This document shows, piece by piece, positions 44,029 to 53,800 of a stretch of 64,000 bases of DNA; position 1 is the stretch's first letter; every line of letters starts with the position of its first letter. Position numbers and translations under genes: made by a program. The notes beneath the pieces were generated by a model. That model was not told where the DNA came from, did no database searches, and was given only the letters and a program-made list of their open reading frames with translations. The DNA comes from Clostridiales bacterium (lineage in GTDB: Bacteria; Bacillota; Clostridia; Christensenellales; CAG-138), in assembly GCA_019416935.1 (NCBI GenBank), contig DXWI01000009.1:20468-84467 (forward strand), in the 5' to 3' direction.

Positions 44029-44048
44029 ACGTAGCATAGGAGGACGCA

Positions 44049-44318
44049 ATGAACTGGGAAACAGGAGCATACAGGCTATTTCATGCGAAGCCAACGGAAG
44101 AAGAGATCGCGAGAGCGAAGAGAGAAATCGCCGAAGAGCTGACAGATGCAATCGTTGCAAGCCGTTACATCATTAAGCCCTTCGGCACAAGCGGAGAATG
44201 GTCGATCGCGTGCAAGATTATTTTAGAGGGTAATGCGCCGAATCATCAACAGGATATTCCGGGAACAGACGGCAAGGAAGGATGCCGCGATCAACACAGG
44301 AACAAGGACTACACTTGA
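44049..44318 (+). CDS. Small phage-type hypothetical protein
   Basis: 89 residues with a helical acidic/basic middle (TEEEIARAKREIAEELTDAI). TAGGAGGA lies 5 nt upstream. Its last 86 bases overlap the next frame. The C-terminal stretch (NHQQDIPGTDGKEGCRDQHRN) looks non-conserved, hinting that the original gene was cut and fused to foreign sequence near 44235. Unknown function. Confidence 0.5.
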   Translation: MNWETGAYRLFHAKPTEEEIARAKREIAEELTDAIVASRYIIKPFGTSGEWSIACKIILEGNAPNHQQDIPGTDGKEGCRDQHRNKDYT

Positions 44319-44832
44319 TGTTTGTCAGATGGAAGCGACGTTGCAGGCCCGAAAACGTCATTTATTGTGGAAAGGCTCCATCTATTGCCTGCTGAATGAT
44401 CGCTGGTTGTTTGACGGGGCAAATGCAGCTGAAACGCAGTGGCTGGTGGGAGAATGTTACTTGGTAAATTATCTTGGGAACTCAGGGTATATTGTTGACA
44501 GCACATTTGTTTTGAAACCAGACAGAATCAAAGGCCACGAAACGAAAGAAGACGATCGATATCTCTTACAAAGTCTCGGTTCAGATGTTAGCGACCTTTC
44601 ATGGCAAAACGGACTGGAACTTGCCGCGTTGCGGCGAGTTGGTGACTATTGCGATGCAAAGGGGGATGCTTTAGCGGTGCAATTTCACAGCAAACCCTGT
44701 GCTGTTGCGATACTGCTTAGCGAGCCGACAGATCAATATCTTTTGAAAATTTGTCAAGCGCAAGGGGAATTTGTCTGTTGGTTGGTCGTAGGCAGGCAAA
44801 CGGGCGATATCACACATTTTTGGATAGAATGA
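44233..44832 (+). CDS. Hypothetical protein, possible orphan immunity gene
   Basis: Up to 199 residues; an internal ATG at 44329 (MEATLQARKRHLLWKGSIY) would give 167. Trp/Tyr/Glu-rich with alternating beta-like segments (SIYCLLNDRWLFDG, VCWLVVGRQTGDITHFWIE) and no membrane helix. No family is recognised. It ends 41 bp before the first orphan Rhs core copy, the same place each Rhs cassette downstream carries its immunity gene, so it may be the immunity protein of a lost cassette. GAGGGT before 44233 is a modest ribosome site. Confidence 0.5.
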   Translation: MRRIINRIFREQTARKDAAINTGTRTTLDVCQMEATLQARKRHLLWKGSIYCLLNDRWLFDGANAAETQWLVGECYLVNYLGNSGYIVDSTFVLKPDRIKGHETKEDDRYLLQSLGSDVSDLSWQNGLELAALRRVGDYCDAKGDALAVQFHSKPCAVAILLSEPTDQYLLKICQAQGEFVCWLVVGRQTGDITHFWIE

Positions 44833-44873
44833 CAACAAAGGACAGACATGCAGTAGCAATCAACTGCAGTAGC

Positions 44874-45313
44874 TGCAGACGGGGACAGGCGTGACGACGA
44901 CCACGAACTATGGCTACGATCTGGCCAACCGGCTGACCTCTACAAACATCTCGAATAACGCGGTGATCCCGCTGTCGACGAGCGCAACGTATGCGTACAA
45001 TGCGCAGGGGCAGCGCGTGACGCGCGTGGAGGACGAGGTCGTTACGCACTTCTACTACACGGGCTCTGCGCTGCTGTTCACGACGGTGAACGAGTACGTG
45101 CTGCAAACGCAGAACATCCTCGACCCGTCGGGTTCAATCGTGGCGAGCAAGCGGTTCGAGGGGCAGGCGGAGACGGAGCAGGACCCGTATGCGGATGACT
45201 ACTTCTTCTACCGGTACGATATCCGCGGCAGCGTGACGATGATTGTTGACGGTAACGGCGCAGTGATCAAGTGTTACGATTACGACCAGTTCAACGGGAT
45301 GGCCAGCATGTGA
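44874..45313 (+). pseudogene. Orphan Rhs core fragment O1
   Basis: Gap-free partial copy of the main Rhs core: 44874-45292 corresponds to 55817-56235 (constant offset 10943). It encodes ANRLTSTNISNNAVIPLS...YADDYFFYRYDIRGSV. It lacks a start and ends just after YDYDQF, before the conserved DPTGH end, with a stop at 45313 and no tip. It is the only copy upstream of the main gene. It may be the leftover half of a recombination event. Confidence 0.85.
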
Positions 45314-45405
45314 TTTGCGGGAACATAGTGTAAGAACTTGCAATAGCTTTGCATTATGTTTTCTAGTTGGCAAATTGCACCATCCCAAATACCACCACAA
45401 TTCTG

Positions 45406-45436
45406 AACAGAGTGGCCATCGTTGCCACTCTGTTTT
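45406..45436 (+). terminator. Terminator upstream of the Rhs gene
   Basis: 11-bp stem AACAGAGTGGC / GCCACTCTGTT with T-rich tail. It isolates the Rhs gene from the upstream fragment. Confidence 0.8.
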
Positions 45437-45507
45437 CGTTGTTCATGATTATTGTTTTCTGTCTGTGTACATCACCGCAACGACACTTTTCTCTCCTTTA
45501 TGAACTC

Positions 45508-45528
45508 TTTGTAAACACGATTTACAAA
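45508..45528. promoter_or_regulatory. Palindromic operator candidate upstream of Rhs gene
   Basis: Perfect 8-bp inverted repeat TTTGTAAA-CACGA-TTTACAAA. It lies about 110 bp before the Rhs start in an AT-rich region that probably holds the promoter (TTTACA at 45521, 17 bp, then TAGATG as a weak -10). The rest of 45437-45640 has no gene. Confidence 0.5.
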
Positions 45529-45640
45529 ATATGGAAAACTGTATAGATGTAATATAACATATTCACAAGTCATCAAGAGTCATTTCTACGCACGATCGAA
45601 ACCGGAGACCGAAACAAAAACAGAACATGGGAGAGGAAAC

Positions 45641-48600
45641 ATGAAAGCATTCAAACGGATTCTGAGTTTGAGCCTTGTGGCTGTCATGATGTTTGTGTAC
45701 TATATCGCCTCGCCTGCCAAGACGCTCGCAGATGAGATAGAAGAACAGCGGGCAATCGAAGCATATGCGGAGACAAATAGCTTTTCAGGGTCACAAGAGC
45801 TTCCATATAGTCCTCTGGTGGGCGAGGATGCGGCCGGAAGAGCGGAAAGCGTCCGCGTCTTTCTCAGGGAGGATGGCGCACGCGAGGCCGTTGTATATGC
45901 CGAGCCGGTCAACTACCTGATGAATGATGCATGGCAACCCATCGATAATACGTTGACGCTGGTCACACTGGAAGATGGCACGCAGGTCTATCGAAACACC
46001 GCAAGTGACTTTATCGTATCGTTTGCACCGCTGTTCAGCAGCAATCGGTTGGTGACGGTGGAAACGGGCGGGCAATCGCTCTCGTGGCGTTTTGTCGGTG
46101 CAGAAACGGACTCGTTGCCGGAGCCGACGCCGGAACCGACGCCCGAGCCGATGATCACGACTGAGCCGATCATTCTGCCACCGGAAGCGGATCAGTCCAT
46201 TGAGTCCGAACCGGAAACGGAAACCGCAGCAACTCCGGAAAATGAACAGATGGTGGATACGGAAACGAGCGAACCGTCTGACGCGCAATCTGAAGCGGAC
46301 ACGCAGCCGGCCGATCCGGCAGTCGATTCGGAGCTTCCTGGCGCTGAGGAGCCAACCCTTGAGTTGGAGATCATCGAACCCGAAGCAGAAACTGCTCCGG
46401 CCGCAACGCCTGCACCGGAAGCGGAATCGGATCCGACTGAACCTGCCGCTTCCGAAGAACAGCTCCCGGCTGAAGACGAACTGGCCGAAGCGGCTTTCGA
46501 TCTCAGTGCATTTGACACTCTCGCCATAACGGATGCAGTCGCACAGATTGTTACAAGCACTGAAACTCTCTCTGCTGAATCAGCCGAAGCTGTCGCTGCT
46601 CTGACCGATGAAGAGCGCGATATGCAGCTGCGCTTCCCCTCCACTCTTCAATCCGAAATTGCATATGTCGATCCGGCTACCGGCCTGAACGTGCGCTATG
46701 TGCTCTCCGGCAAAACGCTGCGCGAGTATATCACGCTTGCATCCGCTCCCGAACGCGCTGTCGCCTACTCGGTGGAGATCCAGGCGACGGGAGTGACTCC
46801 CGTGACGGATGAAGCCGGAGCAACTGCGTTTGTTAATGCCAGCGGTCAGCCGGTGTTCACGCTCGGACAAGCGGTCATGTACGACGCGGCGGGTGAACAG
46901 AGCAGCGCGATTGAAGCGCACCTCTCCGAGTTTAACGCGGATACCGGCACCTGCACCTACACGCTGATTCCCGATACCGAATGGCTGCAAAGTGCTGACC
47001 GCCAGTACCCTCTCTCCATTGACCCGGACGTCAGCATCAATGTTTCGGGCAGCATTCAGGATACTTATGTTGCAAGCGAGCACAAGAACAGCAACTATAG
47101 CACCGGAGAAAGCATGAATATCGGTGGCACGGCTGCTGAAGGGCTGGTATACATTCCAAACAGCATCTTGCCGGTTCTCTCCAGTGGCGACGTGGTTCTG
47201 CAATCCTGCCTGTATCTCTCCCGGTACAACTCAAACAGTAGCTATAGCAACGCTACTTCGACCGTCTACCGTGTAACCGCTTCTTGGAACGCTTCCAGTG
47301 TTACTTGGAACACCAAGCCAAGCTACGATAGCTCTGGCAGCATCTCCTTTGGCGTGTCCAGTGTGCGATACCATGCCAATCCGTTTGATATCACGCGTGC
47401 TGTCAAGGACTGGTACGAAACACCCTCCAACAATCTGGGTCTGCTTTTCAAGGGAACGAGCGGATCTTCCTTGTTCTGCACCTCGGAATATTCGGGAACT
47501 GCGAGTCGCCGCCCCTACCTTACTGTCATCTACCGGAACTCCACCGGTCTTGAGGATACCTGGACGTATTATAGCCAGAGCATCGGGCGCGCGGGCACGG
47601 GATCGGTCAATGCGTTCTCCGGCAACCTGACCATGACACATGCCGATGCGTCGGTCAGCAACGGTGTTCTGCCCATCTCACTGTCCCATGTGTATAACAC
47701 CAATGACCGCACCACAAACATCGGCTACGGCTATGGTTGGCGGCTCAACTACGCGCAATCGCTCAAAAAAGTGTCCGTGACCAACCTGAGCGGTACGGCG
47801 ACCTACTATCAGTATATCGATGGCGATGGCACGCGCCACTACTACAAGGCGAATGGTACCAGCACGACGCAGTATGTGAATGAACTGGACAAGGATTCTG
47901 TTCTGACCATCAGCGGCACAACCGTAACCATCACCGACAAGGGCGACAATAAGCTGATCTTCGAGTGCGATTCCTCTGTTGCCAATGGACGCCTGACAAC
48001 CATCCGAGATGCAAACGGAAACGAGACCAATATCACCTATACGACCACAACGATCACCAACCTGCGTATATCCTCCATCACAGAAAAACTCGCAGGCAAC
48101 GAAGCAGGGCAGGCTTTGACTCTCGCATATACGAACGATCTGCTTTCGCAGGTGACCGCGCCGAATGGACTGAACGTGTCATATGCCTATTCGGGCACAA
48201 ATCTGACCGGTATCACCTATGCCGATGGGGAAACGGCCTCCTATACTTACAACGGTAACCGCTGCCTGACAAAAGCGACGAACATTGACGCATACAGCAT
48301 CTCCTACAGCTATACTGCCGGTGCGCCGTACCGCGTGACACGCGCAGCCGAGGCCGCGGGCAGCACAAACGGCCAGTACCTGACCTTTACCTACGGCCGC
48401 AATAAGACGACCGTGGCGGACGCGCAGGGCAGGCGAACGGTCTACCACACGGACAATATCGGCCAGCCGGTCTCCGTGACTGACCCTGAGGGGCGCGCGG
48501 TCTTTGCAACGTACAATACCGCCAGCCAGACGGTCACACAGCTTAAGGCCGTGTCCAAAATGCAGATGACGGTCGTCAATCTGCTGAAAAATCATGGTTT

Positions 48601-50884
48601 TGAGGAATCCACCTGGCCCTCGTCGTGGACGCGGAGTGATACCGGCAACATCAAGAATGATTCCTCCCGGCGGCATACCGGCGCATATTCCTGCAAGATT
48701 ACGGCGGGTTCCTCCGCACGCACGCTGTCGCAGAGCGTCAGTGTGACGTCGGGGCAGACGTACACGCTTTCGGCATACTTCAGCGGGACGCTGAACACCG
48801 CCTACCTGAAGGTAACGAACGGCGGGAGCACGGTGCAGTCGCCCGCGGTTGTGGCCGGCGGCACGGGGTGGAACCGCGAGAGTCTGACCTTCACCGCCGC
48901 GTCGAGCACGATCACGGTCGCGGTAATCGTGCCTGCGGGCAGCGGAACGGTGTATGTGGACTCCATTCAGTTGGAGAAGAGTGCAGCACCGAATCGCTAC
49001 AACATGGTGATGAACAGCGATTTCACGAGCGGCACGAGCAACTACACCATGAATTATGCCAGCGACTGCGCGATTGTCGATGTGGCGAACGCAAAGTATG
49101 CCGCTGCGCGGAACACGCACCCGTCCTTCCTAGACAGCAAGGTGTACGAGATGAACGGGAAGCTGCAGAAGGCAAAGATCAAGCAAACCTTTCTGAGCGG
49201 CAGCACGGGCGATACCTACACCTTCGGCGCATGGATCGCCTCCAACAATATTCCGCAGACCGCACAACGGGTATACTATGGAACGAGCGGTAGTAACCAT
49301 ACAGCATCATACGGAATCAAGCGTCTGGTGCTGCAGTTCCTGAACTCGAGCGGCACGGTGGTCTGCTCCGGGTATGTGAACTTTGCGGCGGATACGGACG
49401 AGTGGCAGTTTGCCAGCGGTACGGTCACGGCTACCAGCTCGTATGCGCAGATGCAGATCGTGGTGGAGTACACCGATTCCCTGAATGTCCTCTATGTCGA
49501 TGGTCTCCATCTGCACAAGGAGCAGTTTGCCACCGGCTACAGCTATGACAGCAGCGGCAACCTTACCGGAACGGTCTCGCTGATCGGACAGCAGAACAGC
49601 TTCGGGTATGACAGCAACGACAATCTCACGAGCATGACGGACGCGCGTGGGAACACGACCACCTATACCTATGACAGCAAGCACAACCGCCTCACAAGTA
49701 CCACCCCCGAGGGCGTTGTCACGACCAACACGTATAACGACTTCGGCCTTGCGACCGAAACCAAGGTCGGCACTGAAGCGGACTATATCCGCACCACGAC
49801 CACGTATGACAGCGCCTCCGGTATTGCAATTAACGAAACAGATGCTTCTGGAAATACAGTTACTTATACACTCGATCCCGTCTCGCGTACGAGGACTGCT
49901 ATCACAGATGCAAGAAATAATACGACAACCTATACATACGGGTCTCCTGCAAACTATGGCAGATTACAGACTATCACAACTGAGGGGCTCAACCCGATCA
50001 CCTATTCTTATACAACGAATGGAGAAATCCAGTCGATTTCCCGTGGAGGTACGAGTTACAATTACAGCTATGATGTTTGGGGACGGTCGCTTGGGCTGGC
50101 AGTAGGGGAATTTTCTCTTTCGACCAATGTCTTTAATAGTGCCGGCTTGCTTTCCGAGGTTGAGTATGGAAATGGATTTGCTGTCAAATATTCATATGAC
50201 AATTTGGACAGATTGATTGCGGTTCAACAAAAACTTCCGGGTAGTACATCTTATGCAATTGCTTACGAATATGTTTACAATGGCGATGGAGAGTTATATG
50301 AAGAACGAAACTATTTGAACAATCGGGCGCTATTTCGCGAATACGATCATTCTGGTCGTTGTATCGCTTCGATCGAAAAAACCTTTACTGGCAGTTCCAA
50401 CTCGTTAACATATGGAACTGTAGTATCGACATATCTCTATCATTATGATGCGAACAATAACATCTCTAGGATTCAGCAAAGTGTTGCCGGCTCTTCGTGG
50501 TCGATGGTTTATACCTACGATAAGGACAATCATGGGCTGACAACAACCCTCGAAAATGGAGTAGTCCTTACAAATTCTTACGATGCTATTGGTCGAGTTC
50601 AAAGCAAGCAGATAGGGCTTTCAACTCCGTATTCGATCAACGTATCCTATAAAAATGGAGTAACATTGGTGCAGCAAAGTGTTCCTCCACGCCATATCAG
50701 CGCGACATCATCGCGCCAGCAATTACGGGCCCGACTGTCGTCTCGGACACGGGTGGGATTGTGCAGGTACGCGCGACAATTACCACAAACGCAAATGATT
50801 TTTCCGGATGGAAACTGGAGTATCATCTCGGGACAGGAACTTCTACGGAAAAAACAACAATTGCAACCGGCACGACAACGCTAA
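45641..50884 (+). CDS. Secreted DNRLRE/Rhs-repeat protein, frame broken near 3' end
   Basis: 1747 codons. Sec signal peptide (KRILSLSLVAVMMFVYYIASPAKTLA), a wall-protein N-domain (about 45-140), and an acidic Pro/Glu/Thr-rich spacer (about 160-290) come first. A DNRLRE-type beta domain (about 460-620; SIQDTYVASEHKNSNY), the Rhs entry (LPISLSHVYNTNDRT), YD/Rhs repeats, two carbohydrate-binding-like jelly rolls (about 985-1110 and 1120-1290) and more YD repeats follow. From about 50680 (residue about 1680) the frame loses Rhs character (RRHISATSSRQQLRARL-type residues) while frame 1 takes over. GGGAGAGGAAAC precedes the ATG. Bases 49.8-50.7 kb are AT-richer, so the gene is a mosaic. Confidence 0.88.
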   Translation: MKAFKRILSLSLVAVMMFVYYIASPAKTLADEIEEQRAIEAYAETNSFSGSQELPYSPLVGEDAAGRAESVRVFLREDGAREAVVYAEPVNYLMNDAWQPIDNTLTLVTLEDGTQVYRNTASDFIVSFAPLFSSNRLVTVETGGQSLSWRFVGAETDSLPEPTPEPTPEPMITTEPIILPPEADQSIESEPETETAATPENEQMVDTETSEPSDAQSEADTQPADPAVDSELPGAEEPTLELEIIEPEAETAPAATPAPEAESDPTEPAASEEQLPAEDELAEAAFDLSAFDTLAITDAVAQIVTSTETLSAESAEAVAALTDEERDMQLRFPSTLQSEIAYVDPATGLNVRYVLSGKTLREYITLASAPERAVAYSVEIQATGVTPVTDEAGATAFVNASGQPVFTLGQAVMYDAAGEQSSAIEAHLSEFNADTGTCTYTLIPDTEWLQSADRQYPLSIDPDVSINVSGSIQDTYVASEHKNSNYSTGESMNIGGTAAEGLVYIPNSILPVLSSGDVVLQSCLYLSRYNSNSSYSNATSTVYRVTASWNASSVTWNTKPSYDSSGSISFGVSSVRYHANPFDITRAVKDWYETPSNNLGLLFKGTSGSSLFCTSEYSGTASRRPYLTVIYRNSTGLEDTWTYYSQSIGRAGTGSVNAFSGNLTMTHADASVSNGVLPISLSHVYNTNDRTTNIGYGYGWRLNYAQSLKKVSVTNLSGTATYYQYIDGDGTRHYYKANGTSTTQYVNELDKDSVLTISGTTVTITDKGDNKLIFECDSSVANGRLTTIRDANGNETNITYTTTTITNLRISSITEKLAGNEAGQALTLAYTNDLLSQVTAPNGLNVSYAYSGTNLTGITYADGETASYTYNGNRCLTKATNIDAYSISYSYTAGAPYRVTRAAEAAGSTNGQYLTFTYGRNKTTVADAQGRRTVYHTDNIGQPVSVTDPEGRAVFATYNTASQTVTQLKAVSKMQMTVVNLLKNHGFEESTWPSSWTRSDTGNIKNDSSRRHTGAYSCKITAGSSARTLSQSVSVTSGQTYTLSAYFSGTLNTAYLKVTNGGSTVQSPAVVAGGTGWNRESLTFTAASSTITVAVIVPAGSGTVYVDSIQLEKSAAPNRYNMVMNSDFTSGTSNYTMNYASDCAIVDVANAKYAAARNTHPSFLDSKVYEMNGKLQKAKIKQTFLSGSTGDTYTFGAWIASNNIPQTAQRVYYGTSGSNHTASYGIKRLVLQFLNSSGTVVCSGYVNFAADTDEWQFASGTVTATSSYAQMQIVVEYTDSLNVLYVDGLHLHKEQFATGYSYDSSGNLTGTVSLIGQQNSFGYDSNDNLTSMTDARGNTTTYTYDSKHNRLTSTTPEGVVTTNTYNDFGLATETKVGTEADYIRTTTTYDSASGIAINETDASGNTVTYTLDPVSRTRTAITDARNNTTTYTYGSPANYGRLQTITTEGLNPITYSYTTNGEIQSISRGGTSYNYSYDVWGRSLGLAVGEFSLSTNVFNSAGLLSEVEYGNGFAVKYSYDNLDRLIAVQQKLPGSTSYAIAYEYVYNGDGELYEERNYLNNRALFREYDHSGRCIASIEKTFTGSSNSLTYGTVVSTYLYHYDANNNISRIQQSVAGSSWSMVYTYDKDNHGLTTTLENGVVLTNSYDAIGRVQSKQIGLSTPYSINVSYKNGVTLVQQSVPPRHISATSSRQQLRARLSSRTRVGLCRYARQLPQTQMIFPDGNWSIISGQELLRKKQQLQPARQR

Positions 50885-53800
50885 CGGATGCGATTATTGC
50901 ACGCTGGAACATCACGGGACTCGACAATGAGCAGACGTATACGTTGACCTTGACCGCATGGGATCAGGCGGGCAACACAGCCAGCCAAACGGCGACTTGG
51001 ACCAAGGCCGAGGGTAGCCGGCAGGTCGATGCAGGGCTGACACATACGATTCAGCCTGACTCTGCGAACGGTACATGGGCGGCAACCTATACAAAGGCCG
51101 ATTCCTCCGATACCGCGATATATAGCGGAGCAAAATTTGTAGTGGATAATGTGGTACGAGATACTCAGACAGAGGACGAGCCCGGCTTGTCCTTCACACT
51201 CCCGTCAGGGTTTGCTGAAGGTTCCACACACTATCTCTATGTCATGGCCTTCGACGAAGCAGGTGAACCAGTCTATAGCCATACAACTTACGAAAAGCAG
51301 CACCTCTTTCTGCCAGCGAATGGAACCAGCGGCTTCACGCTTGATGGTGTAGCAGTCACCGACGGCATTGCAGCACTGACGGGCGAAAGCGGCATGCTTA
51401 TTACTCCTGTACTTGCGCTAAGCGGTACGATTTCCTATATTGATCTGATCGTGAACCAGACGGTACCATCTGGTTCGTCGATAGGATATGAGATTTCGGT
51501 GGATGGCGATACATGGCAGACAATTACGCCGGTTTCCACGGATGGCGGTGTAACCGTTACAAAAGCGAACCGGCTGTATCTGTACGGCAGCAACACCGGC
51601 AGCAGCGTACGTATACGCGCTACATTGGGAAAGGGCACCGCCACAGCATCTCCGACGATCGACCAAATCTATGCGGAAATCCGCTATATCTTCTATGGCT
51701 CCAGCGAACTGATTCAGACTGCATTTTTGACAGATGCGCGTGGATTTACCGCACTGAACAACACGGAGGTTCTCGAAAGCGGCGGTCTAACGCTGTCAAA
51801 TGCGAGCGAGTCCGGTACCGTCCAGAGCACCCGCCGTCTGCTTGCCGGCGAGGCTGAGGCAACTCGTCTGATCGTGGACGCCAGCATCCCGGATGGTGCA
51901 GGCATCACCTATCATCTATCAACGGATGGTGGCACAACCTGGCAGGCCGTTCCTACCGTAGCCGCTGATGACCAGAGCACTTGGAACGCTGTCACAGCCG
52001 GAGGAGCGGAAATTGTGCTTCGAGCAACGCTCGAGGCGAATGCAGACGGTGAAAAACCTGTGCTCAGCAGCTGGTCGCTGGAGGTACGTGCTGCCATGCC
52101 GGGTGAAGCGCAGACGGTCTTACTGATTGACCCACCAGACAACCTTTCCGCCTTTTCAGGCGCAAACAACTTGACTGTGCTGCGCTGGGCTCCATCCGAA
52201 ACCGAAGGTGTGACATATAACGTCTACCGTAGCGAAACTCCGTATTTCACCCTTTCCAACAGTACTCTTGTCGCCAGTGGACTGACCGATTGCAATTGGT
52301 CGGACTTCAACCTGAACTATGGCAAGACATTCTATTATCTTGTCGCCGCTGTAAAGAACGGGCGTGTTAGCGAACCAACGAATCAGGTGGTTGGCACCGT
52401 TGTGGATGAGGATGAGCTGGAGAAGCAGTTGGGACTGCAGGATTACTGGAGTTATGCTCAGTTCAGCACGGATAGTGGCGCAGGGTATGTCAACGTTGCC
52501 AACGGCAATGTGGTATATCAAACGAGCGATCTCGTGGTTGCCGATCCATTTTTTGCTATGGCCATGCGGCGTACGTTCAACAGCCAGACGACAAGCAAGA
52601 CGGCGCTCGGCGTGGGGTGGGATTATTCGTTCAATACTGTACTGATGCGCGAATACGATTCGATCGGAACAGAAGTGGGCTTGATCCTCAAGGATGGCGA
52701 TGGCTCGCTACACCGCTTTACGCTGCAGGAGGACGGCACGTATGCAAGCGCGCCCGGTACACGGATGGTGCTTGCCTATATCGAAGCCACGGCGGATGCA
52801 CCAGCCGAATACACGATCACGCGCAAGGACAACATCACCTACCATTTCGACGCGCAGACTATGCGTCTGAAATCTTTCACAAACCTTGCCGGTGCAGCGT
52901 TAACGCTTACGTATGATGCGCGTGGCAATGTCGTGGAAGTGGCAAACAGCGTTGGTGACAAGCTGACGCTCACCTACAAGGTGCAGCGCACAAGCCCATC
53001 CACGCGGGCAAGCAGAGCACCGGAAGCCACAAATTACGAAGAAGTGCTTCCCAACGAGGTGGATTACTTGTATGTCAACGAGCATATCGATATGCTCGAG
53101 TCGCTCACCTGGACAAGCACGGAGGGCGACCAGCCCAGTATCACCTATACCTATGCCTACGATGCACAGGACCGGCTCGTTTCAGCCACCCACGCGCTCT
53201 CCGGCAATAGCGGGTATACCGAAATCTTCACCTATTCGGAGAATGGCCTCTCCACGATCAAGAATCCGGACAACCGGGTCTATACACTGACGTATGATAA
53301 TGCTGGCCGACTGGTTGGCATAGCGTACCCAGGCGGGCAGGAGGCGGCCGAATTTGCATACAGCACAGCTACCACCACCGTCAAGACAAAGATCGGGGAT
53401 GATGCAGCATACACCGTTGCCACCTATACCTACGTTCCGGCGACCGGAGTGGTCACGCGGTGTGAGGACGCAGACGGTCATCCGATCAACTACACCTATA
53501 CCGACGATCTGCTGCTTGCTTCGGTCAGCTACACCAACCTCGTGGAGGGCGCAGCAAGCGAAACGCCCATCGTGCAGAGCTACACCTACGATGAAACGAC
53601 GCGTGACCTGACGCGCATGGCGATCACGCAGGGGGATACGCTCTTAGGAGAAACGCTCTACCAGAACTATCAATATAATCAGCCCAAGACCGTCAAGGTC
53701 AAAAACGGCAGCAGTTACCAGACCACAACCTATACTTATAATGCTGCTGGGCAGGTGCTGACAGCTGTCGATCCTGCCGGCAAAATGACTACAAATGCTT

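Noticed and set aside
41658..45000. CRISPR array next to the cas3 fragment
   Set aside because: No regularly spaced direct repeats with unique spacers were found; the nearby repeats are terminators and short GTACACAC pairs.
50761..50770. GTG 50761 as a genuine independent start of the second Rhs coding region
   Set aside because: No proper ribosome site, no signal peptide, and protein-like sequence already continues upstream of it, so it is more likely an internal codon of a disrupted gene.
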